DNA from: Sciurus carolinensis
Taxonomy: Eukaryota; Chordata; Mammalia; Rodentia; Sciuridae
NCBI RefSeq assembly: GCF_902686445.1
Contig: NC_062213.1
Coordinates: 7,127,241-7,191,240, forward strand
Direction of reading: 5' to 3'
DNA length: 64,000 bases
Shown here: one piece after another, positions 10,002-23,052 of the stretch
Layout: each line of letters opens with the position of its first letter
Position numbering within the stretch: the first letter of the stretch is position 1
Program-made: the position numbers and the translations under genes
The notes under the pieces: generated by a model
The model's input: the letters and a program-made list of their open reading frames with translations, nothing else
Database searches by the model: none
Told to the model about the DNA's origin: nothing

Positions 10002-13000
10002 ATGACTGGGAATACAAATCATTTCTCAATAATAACCCTGAACGTTAATGGCCTAAACTCATCAATCAAAAGACATAGACTGGAAGAATGGATTAAAAAG
10101 AAAGACCCAACAATATGCTGCCTGCAAGAGATTCATCTCATAGAAAAAGACATCCACAGACTAAAGGTGAAAGGATTGGAATAAACCTACCACGCATATG
10201 GACGCAGTAAAAAGCGGGGGTTTCCATCCTTATATCAGATAAAGTGGACTTCAAGCCAAGTTAGTCAAAAGGGATAAAGAAGGACATTTCATACTGCTTA
10301 AGGGAACCATAAATCAGGAAGACATAACGATAGTAAATATTTATACCCCAAACAATGGTGCATCCCTGTACATCAAACAAATCCTTCTCAATTTCAAGAA
10401 TCACATAGACCACAACACAATAATTCTGAGTGATTTGAACACACCACTGTCACCACTAGATAGATCTTCCAAACAAAAACCGACCAAAGAAACCATAGAA
10501 CACAATAACACATTCAATAGACTTAATAGACATATATAGAATATTCCATCCATCAACGAGTAGATTCACTTTCTTCTCAGCAGCACATGGAACCTTCTCA
10601 AAAATAGACCATATGTTATGCCACAAAGCAGCCCTTAGGAAATGCAAAAAAATAGAAATACTGCCTTGTGTTCTATCAGATCATAATGGATGGAGAGTAG
10701 AAATCAATGACAAAATAAAAAGGGGAAATTACTCCAACACTTGGAGACTAAATAATATGCTATTGAATGAAACATGGATAACAAAAAACATCACAGAGGA
10801 GATTAAAAAATTCGTAGAGGTCAATGAGAACGATGATACAACATATCAAAATCTCTGGGACACTATGAAAGTGGTACTAACAGGAAAATTCATTGCATGG
10901 AGCGCATTCCAGAAAAGAATGAAAAGTCAACAACTAAATGACCTAACATTTCAGCTCAAAACCCTAGAAAAAGAAGAACAGAATAACAGCAAAAAGAGTA
11001 GAAGACAGGAAATAATTAAAATCAGAGCTGAAATCAATGAAATTGAAACAAAAGAAACTATTCAAAAAGTTGACAAAACTAAAAGTTGGTTCTTTGAGAA
11101 AGTAAACAAAATAGACAAACCCTTAGCCACACTAACAAACAGAAGGAGAGAGAAGACTCAAATTACTAAAATACATGATGCAAAAGGAAATATCACGACA
11201 GACACCTCTGAGATACAGAACATAATGAGAAGCTACTTTGAAAATCTGTATTCCAACAAAATAGAAACTACCGAAGACATTGACAAATTTCTAGAGACAT
11301 ATGCTCCTCCCAAACTGATCCAGGAGACATACACGATTTAAACAGATCAATATCAAGCAATGAAATAGAAGAAGCCATTAAAAATCTACCATCCAAGAAA
11401 AGCCCACAACCAGATGGATTCTCAGGCGAGTTCTACAAGACCTTCAAAGAAGAACTCATTCCAATACTTCTCAAAGTATTCCAGGAAATAGAAAAGGAGG
11501 GTACCCTACCGAACTCATTCTATGAAGCTAATATCACCCTCATACCCAAACCAGGAAAAAACACATCAAGGAAAGAAAATTTTACACCAATATCCTTGAT
11601 GAATATAGATGCAAAGATCCTTAACAAAATATTGGCAAACGGTATATCCAAAAACATATTAAGAAAATTGTGCACCATGAGCAAGTGGGGTTCATCCCTG
11701 GAATGCAAGAATGGTTCAACATCCGTAAATCAATAAACGTAATCCATCATGTCAATAGACTTAAGGATAAGAATCATATGGTTATTTCAATTGACACAGA
11801 AAAAGCGTTTGACAAAATACAAGACCCCTTCATGCTCAAAACACTAGAAAAAATAGGGATAGTAGGAACATACATGAACATTGTAAAGGCTATTATTCTA
11901 AGCCCATGGCCAACATCATTCTTAATGAAGAAAAACTGAAATCATTCCCTTTAAAAACAGGAACAAGACAGGGATATCCTCTTTCACCACTTCTATTCAA
12001 CATTGTCCTCGAAACTCTAGCCAGAGCAATTAGGCAGACTAAAGAAATTAAAGGGATACGAATAGGAAAAGAGGAACTTAAGATTTCACTATTTGTGAAT
12101 GATATGATTCTATATTTAGAGGATCCAAAAACCTCCTCCAGAAAACTTCTAGACCTCATCAATGAATTCAGCAAAATAGCAGGCTATAAAATCAACATGC
12201 ATAAATTTAAAGCGTTTTTATACGCAAGCAACAAAACAGCTGAAAGGGAAATGAGGAAAACAACTCCATTTGCAATAGCCTCAAAAAAAAATAAAATACT
12301 TGTGCATCAATCTAACCAAAGAGATAAAATATCTCTACAATGAAAACTACAAAACATTGAGGAAAGAAATTAAGGAAGACCTTAGAAGATGGAAAGATCT
12401 CCCATGTTCTTGGACAGGCAGAATTAATATTGTCAAAATGGCCATACCACCAAAAGTGCTATACAGATTCAATGCAATTCCAATTAAAATCCCAATGATG
12501 TACCTTACAGAAATAGAGCAAGCAATCATGAAATTCATCTGGAAGAATAAGAAACCCAGAATAGCTAAAGCAATCCTCAGTAGGAAGAATGAAACAGGGG
12601 TTATTGCAATACCAGAACTTCAACTCTACTACAAAGCAATAGTAACAAAAACAGCATGGTATTGGCACCAAAATAGACAGGTAGATCAATGGTACAGAAT
12701 AGAGGACATGGACACAAACCCAAATAAATACAATTTTCTAATACTAGACAAAGGTGCCAAAAATATGCAATAGAGAAAAGATAGCTTCTTCAACAAATGG
12801 TGCTGGGAAAACTGGAAATCCATATGCAACAGAATGAAATTAAATCTCTATCTCTCACCCTGCACAAAACTCAACTCACAATGGATCAAGGACTTTGAAA
12901 TCAGACCAGAGACCCTGCATCTTGTAGAAGAAAAAGTAGGTCCAAATCTTCACCTTGTTGACTTAGTATCAGACTTCCTTAACAGGATTCCCATAGCACA

Positions 13001-13799
13001 AGAAATAAATGCAAGAATCAATAACTGGGATAGAGTCAAACTAAATAGCTTTCTCTCAGCAAAGGAAACTATCAGCAATGCGAAGAGAGAGCCTACAGAG
13101 TGGGAGAATATCTTTGTCACTCATATTTCAGATAGAGCACTAATTTGCAGAATATATAAAGAACTCAAAAAACTCTACACCAAGAATACAAATAACCCAA
13201 TCGACAAATGGGCTAAGGATATGAACAGACACTTCACAGAAGAAGATCTACAAGCAATCAACAAACATATGAAAAAATGTTCTTTAGTAATAAGAGAAAT
13301 GCAAATCAAAACTACCCTAAGATTCTATCTCACCCCAATCAGAATGGCGATTATCAAGAATACAAGCAACAACAGGTGTTGGAGAGGATGTGGAGAAAAA
13401 GGTACACTCATACATTGATGGTGGGGTTGCAAATTAGTGCAGCCACTCTGGAAAGCAGTGTGGAGATTCCTTAGAAAACTTGGAATGGACCTACCATTTG
13501 ACCCAGCTATCCCACTCCTCGGCCTTTACCCAAAGGACTTAAAATCAGCATACTACAGATATACAGCCACATCAATGTTCATAGCTGCTCAGTTCACAAT
13601 AGCCAGACTATGGAACCAACCTAGATGTCCTTCAATTGATGAATGGACAAAGAAACTGTGGTATATATACACAATGGAATATTACTCAACTATGAAGAAT
13701 AATAAAATTATGGCATTTGCAGGCAAATGGATGAAATTGGAGAATATCATGTTAAGTGAGATAAACCAATCTCAAAAATCCAAAAGGCGAGTGATCTGA
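10002..13799 (+). pseudogene. L1 ORF2 (endonuclease-reverse transcriptase), frameshifted
   Basis: ORF2 normally encodes a protein of about 1275 residues with an APE-like endonuclease, reverse transcriptase and Cys-rich C-terminus. The ATG at 10002 begins an MTGNTNHFSIITLNVNGLN-type start, with the conserved catalytic Asn and later Glu (QEIH) still visible. The frame breaks at about 10181, 11335, 11665, 11893, 12290, 12770 and 13418. The RT catalytic box, canonically FADD, reads FVND at 12092-12103, losing one catalytic Asp. The Cys-rich motif is broken by TGA at about 13418. Later parts, such as an [20 protein letters not shown] block at about 13490, confirm completeness to the C-terminus. 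It cannot make active protein. Confidence 0.9.
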
Positions 13800-14059
13800 C
13801 TGATAAGCGGATGATGACAGGTAATGGGGGATGGGAGGGGGGCAAGAATGGAGGAAGGAGGAACTGTATAGAGGGAAAAGAGAGGTGGGATGGCTGGAGG
13901 GGAAGGAAAAAATAACAGAATGAATCAAACATCATTATTCTATGTAAATGTATGATCATGCAAATGGCATGCTGTTACTCCATGTACAAACAGAAACTAC
14001 ATGTATCCCATCTGTTTACAATAAAAATAAATTAAAAAAATAAAAATAAAAAAAATAAA
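13800..14059 (+). other. L1 3' UTR and A-rich tail
   Basis: A G-rich segment near 13820-13880 is followed by an 'acatgtatcccatctgttt' block, AATAAA-like motifs and an A-rich tail. The same tail type recurs at 63833-63922. Confidence 0.75.
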
Positions 14060-15100
14060 AAAACATCACTAGGGAACTCACTTCATGGGACAGGAGGTGT
14101 AGAAATGGCACCATGGCTGTTGGAGCAGCCCACCCTGAGGATACCAGCCAGAAAGATTACTGGAATGCCTGGCTCAAGGCAAAGCTAAGATGCCAGTTTG
14201 GCAGCAATATTCTGAAGAAATGCATTGGGATCCATAATGTGCTTTAAATCAAAGATTTTCTATGGTATTGATTCCCAACAGGAAGACGGCATGAATTTGG
14301 GAACCAACAGAGGAAGCAGAAGTGATCCTAATTGCCATCAACCCAATGACTCACTTGAGGATTTTTATTTCCCATCTCTACAACCCAGGATATAGAGAAT
14401 TAGAAGTCTTAGTCTTTGAAAATCTTGTACTTATGCCAAGGGGCACTGCAAGCATTCTATTTAATTGTTAGCTACAGCTGCTACCTGAACAGATGGGTTT
14501 CTTGTGTTAATAGACTATTATTAAGAAGATTCACCATTTCGGCAGAAGTAATTGACCTTGATAATCCAGTGGAGTTTGGGCTCCTGTTGTAGTATGTAGT
14601 CAAAAAAGAATATTTGTGGAGCCATGTAATCCACCCAAGTGCCTCTTGTTGCCTCTCCTTTGCTAGTTAATATTGTAAATGGGCAGGTATTGAACCCTGG
14701 ACTGAGAAGGGCATTGGGAGAGGCTGAGATCTCTCTGTGATGAGTTCTAGGTCATGCCATTGAAGTCCACATTGATAAAGGTCCATAATGATAAAAAAGG
14801 TGGAAGAGAATCTAGACCAGATGGTGGGCAAAGAAAAACTCTAAGGCAATATCAAGCTTTTGCAGTGGTAGGAATACATTTACCTGGTCTCAAGTTTCCT
14901 CTTAGGAAGACGGGTCCGCTGAAATCCTGGAGAAATCCTGTCTCAAATATGTCTGATGTGTCTGATGGCAGATTTCAGCTTCGGAAGGTGTGTACTATAG
15001 AAGACACAGAGCTTTGCTTCCTGTATCATCTTTCCCCGCTACAGGGAAGGTGGTTCACAGATAGACCTCAGCTGTAAACTCTCAAAGTTGCCTTACCTGA
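14060..15100 (+). mobile_element. Decayed ERVL-type pol remnant, right part (integrase end and dUTPase-like)
   Basis: This resumes the retroviral sequence interrupted by the L1. In order it resembles the C-terminal integrase region and then a dUTPase-like region (about 14470-14690) as in ERVL elements, where dUTPase lies downstream of integrase. Stops and indels are frequent and nothing is translatable. The part after about 14720 is less certain. Family assignment rests on memory of the mammalian ERVL consensus order. Confidence 0.5.
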
Positions 15101-16640
15101 GGTCACTGTCTCTGGACAGCCCACAAAACTGAAGAGCAATGGAGACATCTAAAAGGTCAGCTGTGGTCAAGACAGGATGATTTTAACAAGCATTGCTCAG
15201 ACAGGCTGAGGCTCTGTCTGGCTACCTCATGTTTGATTTTTGCCTCTGCGTGGTGCTACTTGCCCTAGATCACTACCATGGTATCAGTGGATCCCTAATT
15301 AACATCTCCTCCACTCAACTTCATTCCAGCCTCTGCTCTGGGAAAGCCTGACAGGTCACAGTTGGTCCTAGAAGTGGGAGTCACTACCTTGATTCACGGA
15401 TTGGAAGAAGCCTTGCAGAAGCTCTCTGTACCTGACAGCTGTCTCATAAGCTCTTGCTGATGGCATCCGAAAAGGCACTGAAGTCGGATGTTTTAAGTGG
15501 TCATTTCCCAAGTTGAGAATAACCAGAAATGTGGGTGAGGCTTGGGCAAGCTGGGGTAGTGTGTTGTCAAGGTGAATGGTGTGAGTTTGTCAAGGAAACG
15601 TCTCCAAGTGGATGTCCTGACCTAGACAATGAGGGAAGACACTGGTGTCGAGGACACATGAAATCTGTGTGCTGTCAGAGGAGTCCCTGTAAGAAGGTGG
15701 AGTGAGAGCAGTAAAAGCGAGTCACATGGAGGAGCCTCAGAAGGCGAGGACGAGCACCAAGCAGGGATCACACATTATTGTGTCTTTTTTCCTTGTAACA
15801 CTAAAATAGGAGAAAGCTACTCTTTGTAATATTTTACCTGTGAGACTCCAATGTGCAGAAACAGTTAGCAACTCATTGCTACTTGACACTACTTGAGAGG
15901 CAGTACTATCTCTGAAATAGAGAAATAGGCAGAAACGAAAGTTTGAAAATTCAGTGGCACCATTGCTGAGTCCACACTGGTCACTACCTACCCCAGACTT
16001 CTGTTGATATGGAAATTAGGAACCCCTATTTGTTTAAGGCATTTGAAGTCTAATTTTTGGTTAGTTGAAGCTTAAATCATTCCTAACTGATTAATTTGGT
16101 GTAATTGTGTTTTAATATAAATCGAAATCAATATGCTGTTAAAAAACTTTCTCTTTTGCTATGAAGATTTGCAAATAAGATCACATGCAATTCCCAGAAT
16201 CAGCTTAGGATTTGTGTAAGTGTAATTGAAAATGATAAAGTGTAATTAGAAGGTTTGCCAACTTCCTTGTTTTGTTCAGTGAAAAACATTCCTAATGCAA
16301 TAACTCCTCTGAGTAGAAGGTCCGGCAGTGGTAGAGCAGAAGAGGGGCCACTGTAAGGCTAGCGCGTGTACTTCCACCAGCACTGGTGCCTGTTCAGGAC
16401 ACAGGCCCTTCTTTTCCTAGAACCTTTCATCAATGGTTAATAACCCTTGGGATGAGGAAGCCTGCTTTTGTACTCAGAGATGTCATATTCTATAAAATTA
16501 GTTCCTTTTGGAGCAAAAAGTTTTACCACTAGATTCTCAATTGTTGAGCCCATTTCTGACCCCTGAAGTTATACGTAAGTTTATTAGTTAGCCTATATTT
16601 CACAGAGATAACTACTTTACCCTTTTACCCCACACCCAGC
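15101..16640. other. Unassigned sequence
   Basis: No gene, no clear repeat and no structured RNA were seen. Some of the left end may continue the ERVL remnant. Confidence 0.35.
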
Positions 16641-16800
16641 ACATTCTCTCATTCACTTCACAAATATTATTTAACACCTACTACATACCAGTGACTGCCT
16701 TAGACATCCAGAATATACTAGCGAATAGAAAAGAACAATGTGCCCACTCTTTTGGGATAAGATTTTAGAAGAAAGAGGCAGACGTTGAACGATGGAAAGG
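16641..16800 (-). repeat. Ancient LINE2/MIR-era repeat fragment
   Basis: The stretch contains the diverged signature 'acaaatattatttaacacctactacataccagtgactgcc', shared by very old mammalian repeats with a LINE2-like tail in antisense. Subfamily is not resolved. Confidence 0.45.
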
Positions 16801-18500
16801 ATAGAAGTGTGTGAGGAAGAGTAACCCTCAGGGGAGGGGATTGTTCTGTATTGTCAATTTCAAGGGGAGCTTCTTCAGACGGGGTGGGCAAAGAGTCCTA
16901 ATGCAAGGAGGAGGATGAGCTGAGCTCTGGGGATGTAAGAAGACAGCCCTGTGGGGACTTGGGGGAGGTATTGTTCAGGGGAGTCAATATGTTGAGGCAC
17001 AAAGAAATGTAGCCTTTGTTCGAAGAGCAAGGACACCGAGTGTGCAGGGGAGAGTTCATGAGGGGAAATGAAAAGAGGTGGTGTCAGAAGGAAGACAAGT
17101 CCAGGTCCACAGGTGGTCAGGGCAGAGGTGAGTTGGGATCTGGTCACAAAGCAGTGGGACGGGCTGACGTGACATTGGATTCTCCATACCTGCCCAGAGG
17201 CACCAGCTCTCCTGACTTCCTGTCAACATCACCGTAAGTCAGCACCATGCTTAAGCTTCAGAGAGCTCATCTGGGAAAACAGGGCGCTCAATTAAATCAC
17301 AAACCCTTCTATCGGGTGAGTGGGGAGACAGCAATGTGCCGGTGGTCTGCAGGCTTAGGGTGCTGTACGTGTGGTGCAAGCTAGGGTGACATTTTTCCTT
17401 TTCTCGACTGAATATTTCCAATTCCTCTACTCTTCTTCATATAGACTACCACGTTCTATTCTGCTGTCTCTTTGCCCTGCTGCCCTACTTTAAGGACTAA
17501 AAATTTAGGCTAACTGATTGACAATGTCATACCAAGCATCGTGCTGCTTTGTATTGGTCCAAATTTGCCTCAAACTTGTACAGAGAGCGTGGCAGGGCAG
17601 CCAGTGATGCCTGAGAGCCAGAGCGGAGGAGGACACTGAGGCCCCTGGATCCCAGTCCAGGCAGTGACAGCCTGTTGTCAGGACCCGCTGGTTCTCACTC
17701 ATCTCATGGCCCGTTCATCCATCTGGGTAATGGAGATAATAGCATTCTGGATTAATTGCATGAAATGGATGTGGGGAGGGGCCCTGCCCTCCAGGTAAGC
17801 CAGGTACTGCAGTGCTGCCCCTGATCTGTCCCCCGTAGAGGCAGCAAATTGTCTCTTAATGGACTTGAAGCTATGATGCCATTTAGTGTACCCACAGCTG
17901 TAATTTATTAAATGGAACCTGGTGCAGCGACCACAGCATTTGAATGAAGCACCTGACCCAAACCAGACATATTCTCTCATAGCCATCTCAGGAACACAGC
18001 ATGGGAAACATGAAAGAGAAAACAAATTCCAAATGGATATGTGCCTTGAAACAACCAAGTTATGTTCTAATAATCATTTCTCTTTTTAGAAAGCACACTA
18101 GTACGTAAAAACACAATCTTATATGTATATAAGATTGTACAGGTATACATTTAAATTACATGCATAAGCAGATCACATGCAGAATATACATTTAAACATA
18201 GCAATACATAAACGTGGGTATGAGTGTGTCTGAGAGTGAGAGAAAAGAGAAATTTGTACACATTTTTCCTAAAGCTCAAATAAAAAAATCTGAGGTGTTA
18301 TTGCCATTGGCTATTTCAGAGACAAAAATTCTGATTCTTAAAAAATTCAGTACTGATTCTACCAAGGTTACACAGATGGTAAGTTAGGTATTGAGGTTTG
18401 AGGCTGGTTCTTTATGATTCCAGTGTCTGCACATATTCCATTACCAATGTTTTTCCTTTCGCCAAATTTCTCTAACACTAAAATTGTCATTGCAAGAACT
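16801..18500. other. Unassigned sequence, including a conserved-looking block
   Basis: No repeat that I can name. The part at about 17700-18010 lacks repeat signatures and has balanced composition with several 'tgaatttaatt'-like blocks. It could be an ordinary unique region or a conserved non-coding element. A weak MIR-like piece lies near 18360-18420. Confidence 0.3.
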
Positions 18501-18504
18501 GGAC

Positions 18505-18554
18505 ATTCACCATCATCACCACTCTCATCATCATCATCGCCATCACCTTCACCA
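18505..18554 (+). repeat. Short (CAT)n/(CAC)n repeat
   Basis: An imperfect trinucleotide run of about 16 units. Confidence 0.85.
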
Positions 18555-18814
18555 GATCGCTTTTACTGAGTTGCTAGCCTGAACCTTCTTTGACTTACCC
18601 CAGTCACACTAGGAGGTGACTATCATCACCTTCGTTATGGAGAACAATGGGAAGAATCTGAGAGGGGATCCATAGCATGTCCTGAGCCACAGCAGCAAAT
18701 GGGAGATCTTCTATCCACACTCATTCCTGTCCATCATAAAGCCCTTGCTTGCTATCAAAAGGAAAAATAAGAAAAAATTTTAAATATGAAAATGTGAAAA
18801 TAGAAACTGAAGAG

Positions 18815-19150
18815 TGACTGGAACTATCATGCTAAGTGAAATAAGCCAATCCCCCCACCTAAGGCCAAATGTTCTCTCTGATATGTGGATGCTGACTCAG
18901 GATAGGTGGAGCGGGGAGGGAAGAAGTTCCCTAGATTAGACAAAGGGGAATGAAGGGAAGTGGGGGTGGGAACAGGAAAGACAGTGGAACGAATCGGACA
19001 TCACTTCCCTACGTTCACATATGAATACGGCCAGTGCAACTACAACCACAAGAATGGGATCCTAATTACAATAAGTTATATGCCATGTATATATAATATG
19101 TCAATATACACTCTACTGTCCTGTATAGCTAAAAAGAACAACAACAAAAG
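18815..19150 (+). mobile_element. L1 3' end, 5'-truncated (3' UTR type 2)
   Basis: It starts at the end of ORF2 with a 'catgctaagtgaaataagccaat' block. The 3' UTR has 'tctgatatgtggatgctgactcagg' and ends in an A-rich CAA-type tail near 19125-19150. It differs from the 3' UTRs at 13.8 kb and 27.7 kb but matches the antisense copy at about 37.0-37.3 kb. Target duplications are not clear. Confidence 0.75.
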
Positions 19151-20130
19151 AAATGTGTCAGAATTTAAATTTCAGTCTTACATAATCAGGAAATACGTAT
19201 GACATCATTCCCCTTCTTAATGTCATTCAAATTGTTTCAAACATATCCCCAAACAGCTAAGAGCAGCCTTCACTGTCCTTTATAAGACCTGATGGATTCC
19301 AGAAATAAGGGACATCATTAGGCATTTTCCCACTAACCATAAAATCAAGTTAATTAATAACCACTCCATACTGGAGCATTGGGATGGTTTCTACACGTTC
19401 AAGTTAATAGTTAAGTTTATCTCTAACTCTGTCATGTCATTGCTTATTGTAACAGATACAGTAAGTTAAGCTACGATGGCAAACAGCCCTCAAATTTTAC
19501 TGGCTTCATACACACAAATAATATGTTATTTCTTGCTCATGCAAATTTTGTTTTGGGTCTGAGTTACTCTTCATATCTAGAACCACACTCTGAAAAACTC
19601 AAACTGTAACAGCTGCTGCATTTGCAACACGTGACCTCCTCTGTCCACCCAGTAGAAGAAGTTGAAGGGCCTTAAGCTGAAGTTTAATACTTGACCTGCA
19701 AGTGATTCCCAGCCTTCCTGCCCACAGCTAACTTCCAAAGTTACACAGGTGGTCCTGCTAATGATCAACCAGCAGAAGGTAGGATTCCCCTGGGTCTCCA
19801 GAAGAGAAACTGGTAATCATAATATATAAATGTACCTACCACATCCTAGGAACAGCAATCCTCTCAGATCATTTGGACACTTTTCAAGTTCAGTATCTCC
19901 TTTATCTCTTCTTTCCCTTAACTTGTATTGAGACATTATCATGCCCTTAATACCCAAACAATGTACTTATATTTACAAGCATTTCTGTGATATGTACACT
20001 TGGAAATACTGTGGATCAAATAGTATACATAATTTGCAATGTTTGATATTGCCCAACATTTCACTTATTTAAAGTGCTTTTTTAGTATACTAAGATTGTG
20101 CAAACATACTCAAATTATAATATTAGAACC
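19151..20130. other. Unassigned sequence with a probable ancient repeat at 19440-19840
   Basis: The 19440-19840 part has the feel of an old LTR or DNA-transposon remnant ('tgtaacagata...ctcaaattttactggcttc...ttatttcttgctcatgc'), but I cannot name the family. The rest is AT-rich with no gene. Confidence 0.3.
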
Positions 20131-20239
20131 TCCATGTTTCTCCTAAATTACTGTGTGTCTTAGCAGTCAATCTCCATTTCTCATAGCACCGTAACCCCAC
20201 CTCTCACATCCTAGGAAACCTCTAATTTCCTTGTTAAAT

Positions 20240-20373
20240 ACATTTTTTTAAATGTTGAATGGATATTTGCTATTTTTCCCAGACTAACCTCAAACTCCTG
20301 AGCTCAAGTGATTCTCCCTCCACAGCTTCCTAAGAATCTGGTAATACAAGGGGCTGACACTATATCCAGCTTG
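20240..20373 (-). mobile_element. 7SL-derived SINE (B1/Alu-monomer-like), antisense
   Basis: Antisense B1/Alu-type landmarks are present in order: 'cctcaaactcctgagctcaagtgat', a 'tcctaagaatctgg' segment and a 'atatccagc' end. The copy is diverged and lies inside the antisense L1M 3' UTR. Confidence 0.6.
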
Positions 20374-20464
20374 ACCTACTTTCTGTTTCTACAGATTTCC
20401 CTATTCTGCACATTTTGTATAAGTTCAAGCATATAACTTGTGGTCTTGTGACTGACATTTTTTC

Positions 20465-20575
20465 CCCACATTTTTATTGTTGTAGTATTTTTGTATATAT
20501 TGGTTGGATATATTATTATATATTCATACATTCACACAAAATAATATCATTTGGCCAACCCAACTGGACTTATTT
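20465..20575. repeat. Interspersed repeat shared with 35735-35830
   Basis: An AT-rich segment with 'atattcatacattcacacaaaataatat' resembles 35735-35830 ('atacatacatggacacaaaataattt'). The two probably belong to one sciurid-lineage repeat family that I cannot name. Confidence 0.4.
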
Positions 20576-21300
20576 GATATAGCAACATTAAGATTTACCT
20601 GTGCTGCAGCATGCACCAGACATCCATTCCTTTTTATCATTGAAGAGTACTTTATTGTATGAAGGTAACCATCCATTCACCCATTCATCAGTTGATGACA
20701 TTTGTTTTGTTTCTATCACTAACAATTGTGAACATTCTGCCTAAACATTTGTGTACACGCTACAGTGTGGACATATGCCCATTTGGGCCATATGGTGACT
20801 GCATGTTGAACATTGTGAAGTATTGCCAAACTGTTTTAAAGTGGCAGCTCCCTTTGACATTCTCACAGGTAATTCATAAGTGTTCCAATTTCTATTTATT
20901 CTCTCCAGGCCTGCTATTTTTTGCTTTTTGACCATACCTCTCTTAGCAGATCTAAAGCGATATTTCTCTGTGGTTTTGATTTGCATTTTCTTAGTGATTC
21001 ACAATGTTAGGCATGTTTTCTTGTGCTTTGGGCCATTTGTACATCTTCTTTAGAGAAATGTCTACTGAGATATGTTCCTGATTTTTAATTAACTATTTAT
21101 ATTTTTTTATTATTGAGTTGTGAGCATTCTGCATACATTCTGGATATAAGTCCCTTATGACCTACATTGCAAATATATTCATACATTCTGTGGGATACAT
21201 TCTTGCTTTTTTGATGGTATAATTTGTAGCACAAAATTTTTAAATTTTGATGATGTCCAATGGGACACAAGACCTATTCACAATTCTCAGGAACTAGAGG

Positions 21301-22945
21301 GTCATCTTTAGGGGTTGTTGTTCTGCTTACCTTAATGCCTGTCTTGTGCTCCTTTGTTAAATATATTTTATTGTTCATTGCTCTAGAATTATCCGGTAGA
21401 TTCACAATGATTTTCTATATACAATGTCATGTCATTTTTACTCCTTCATTTCAAATTTGGGTGTCTCCTTTCCACTGTCTCCTATTTTCCCTGCCTGACA
21501 CCTTCAGTACAATGTGAAAATAGTAGCAACAGCAGCTGTTCTTATCCTCTTCTTCATTTGGGGGGAAAAAGGCATCAAGTCTTTCACCATTAGGTATCGT
21601 GGTGTGGCCTTTCTGTAGACAGACCCTATATTCTATTTCTAGATTCATCAACAATGCCTTGACTCCTCCACCATCCAATCCGTTTGATTGAGGCAGGGCC
21701 TCTTGTTCCAGCTCCTGACTTCCCAGGTGTGAGGCAGGCAGAGACTGTATCCTGTTGTTTCAAATGCAGAAAGCTAGAGCTATCAGCTCCAGGTTCCATC
21801 TGAGGCACCAGTCCCAACCCAGCAGCAAGCTTTGAAGGAAGGAGGGAAATTCAGAGAACATTCACACATCAGCAAGTCAATGGTAGCCTGGCACCCCAAG
21901 CTTCCTCCCTCAAGTATGTGTAAAATCAATCCTGAACAGGAAGAGACAGAGAGAGGGGGAGAGAGAAGAGCACCAAGCCTGCTCTAGACCACACCAGGAG
22001 GAACTAACTTCTAATGTCCTTGAAGGCTCTGACCCTAGAATCAAAGTCCAGACCATGTCATAGTAAATACCTGCCTTGGTTTATGACAGTATTCATACAG
22101 GTGGGAGTGATAAGATAAAGCTTGATAAGGAGACCTGATCTTCCTTAGGGTGGGTACAGTATGCATATAAAGATCAGGAACAAGGGAAGGAAGAATAAGA
22201 AATAGTGGATGTCCCCACCATAGGAGAGCCAGAAGTCACGAAGGAGCAGAGGTTATTGAAAGGTCTAAGGAACAAGTAGGGGCTAGCTGGAAAGAGTCCT
22301 TTGCACAGCTCCTGAGCTCTTGGGAAGACAGGCAGTGCTGAATCCTGAAGACCAGTCACATCTCCGCCCATAGGCTGCTTCAAAGAGCATTGAAGTTTAT
22401 AACAAATGCCTTGGTTTATTTAAGCCAGAAGAAAGCTTTTTCTACTACATATAAACCCCAATCTATAAACTAATATGCATGCTTGCCATCTCTACCACAG
22501 CAGATAGGGTGACAGACGTGTACTGGCAAACGCATGGCTTTAAAGATTAATAGCTGGGATCAAAGTTCAGATGCTTAGTAACCGCCATGTCAGCATGGGG
22601 AGGACTTGCATCACCTCCAAGTTCAGAGGATGCTAAGAAGCAGAGTAGTTCAGTCGCTGTCCCAGGGTTCACAGGAAGCTTGCAGGGCCGAACTTGATTG
22701 CAGGATTTTCTGTTCCTAAAGCCCAAGGAATCCAACAAAGCCACCACAGCTGGGGAGTGACTCTCCAGAGCCAGCGCCCTTCCCTGGATCCAACTCTCTC
22801 CATCTTGAAGATGCATTTGATATTGGGAGAGCAAAATGACAGGTTTCTGAGAGGTAAGGTTTATCAGTAAATGGGGTGATCCCGTGACTTTTTGTTTGAA
22901 GTGTGTATTATGTATAGAATGAAAAGCATCCCATGTGTGTCTCAT
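21301..22945. other. Unassigned sequence
   Basis: No gene or nameable repeat. A purine-rich GA segment lies near 21940-21970. A 132-codon antisense open frame at 22547-22945 has no recognisable domain. Confidence 0.35.
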
Positions 22946-22960
22946 GAAATTGGTCTTGTA

Positions 22961-23052
22961 GGCTGGGGTTGTGGATCAGTGGTAGCGTGCTCAACTAGTA
23001 AGCATGAGGCCCTGGGTTTGATCTTCAGCATCACATAAAAATAAAATAAAGG
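22961..23052 (+). mobile_element. ID SINE
   Basis: It begins ggctggggtt and carries a decayed A box (ggatcagtggtag) and B box (ggtttgatctt), then an 'aaaataaaataaa' tail. A probable imperfect duplication, atgaaattgg, occurs at about 22945-22954 and 23057-23066. Confidence 0.8.

Larger units (their letters stand above)
9194..14059 (+). mobile_element. L1 retrotransposon with 5' UTR, ORF1 mostly missing, decayed ORF2, 3' tail
   Basis: The element is 4.9 kb. It has a GC-rich 5' UTR (9194-9568), the C-terminal third of ORF1 (9569-9946), a short inter-ORF spacer, ORF2 (10002-13799), a 3' UTR (13800 to about 14025) and an A-rich tail to 14059. Imperfect target duplications of about 15 bp flank it, and it splits an ERVL-type integrase region. 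A full rodent L1 is 6-7 kb. The shortfall is explained by the missing first two thirds of ORF1, since the left edge reaches the 5' UTR and abuts a target duplication. It is dead, with many frameshifts and an altered reverse-transcriptase active site. Confidence 0.85.
20131..21300 (-). mobile_element. Old L1M (3' UTR into ORF2), antisense, with nested insertions
   Basis: Antisense L1M 3' UTR signatures appear at about 20160-20460 ('ctgtttctacagatttccctattctgcacat') and 20600-20700, the latter including 'ccattcacccattcatcagttgatgaca'. ORF2-like antisense sequence follows from about 20700 to 21290. A 7SL-derived SINE lies at 20240-20373. The copy is old and fragmented. Confidence 0.6.

Noticed and set aside
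12300..13418. Possible working L1 ORF2 or reverse transcriptase gene
   Set aside because: Frameshifts and a stop in the Cys-rich motif, plus an altered RT box, exclude activity.
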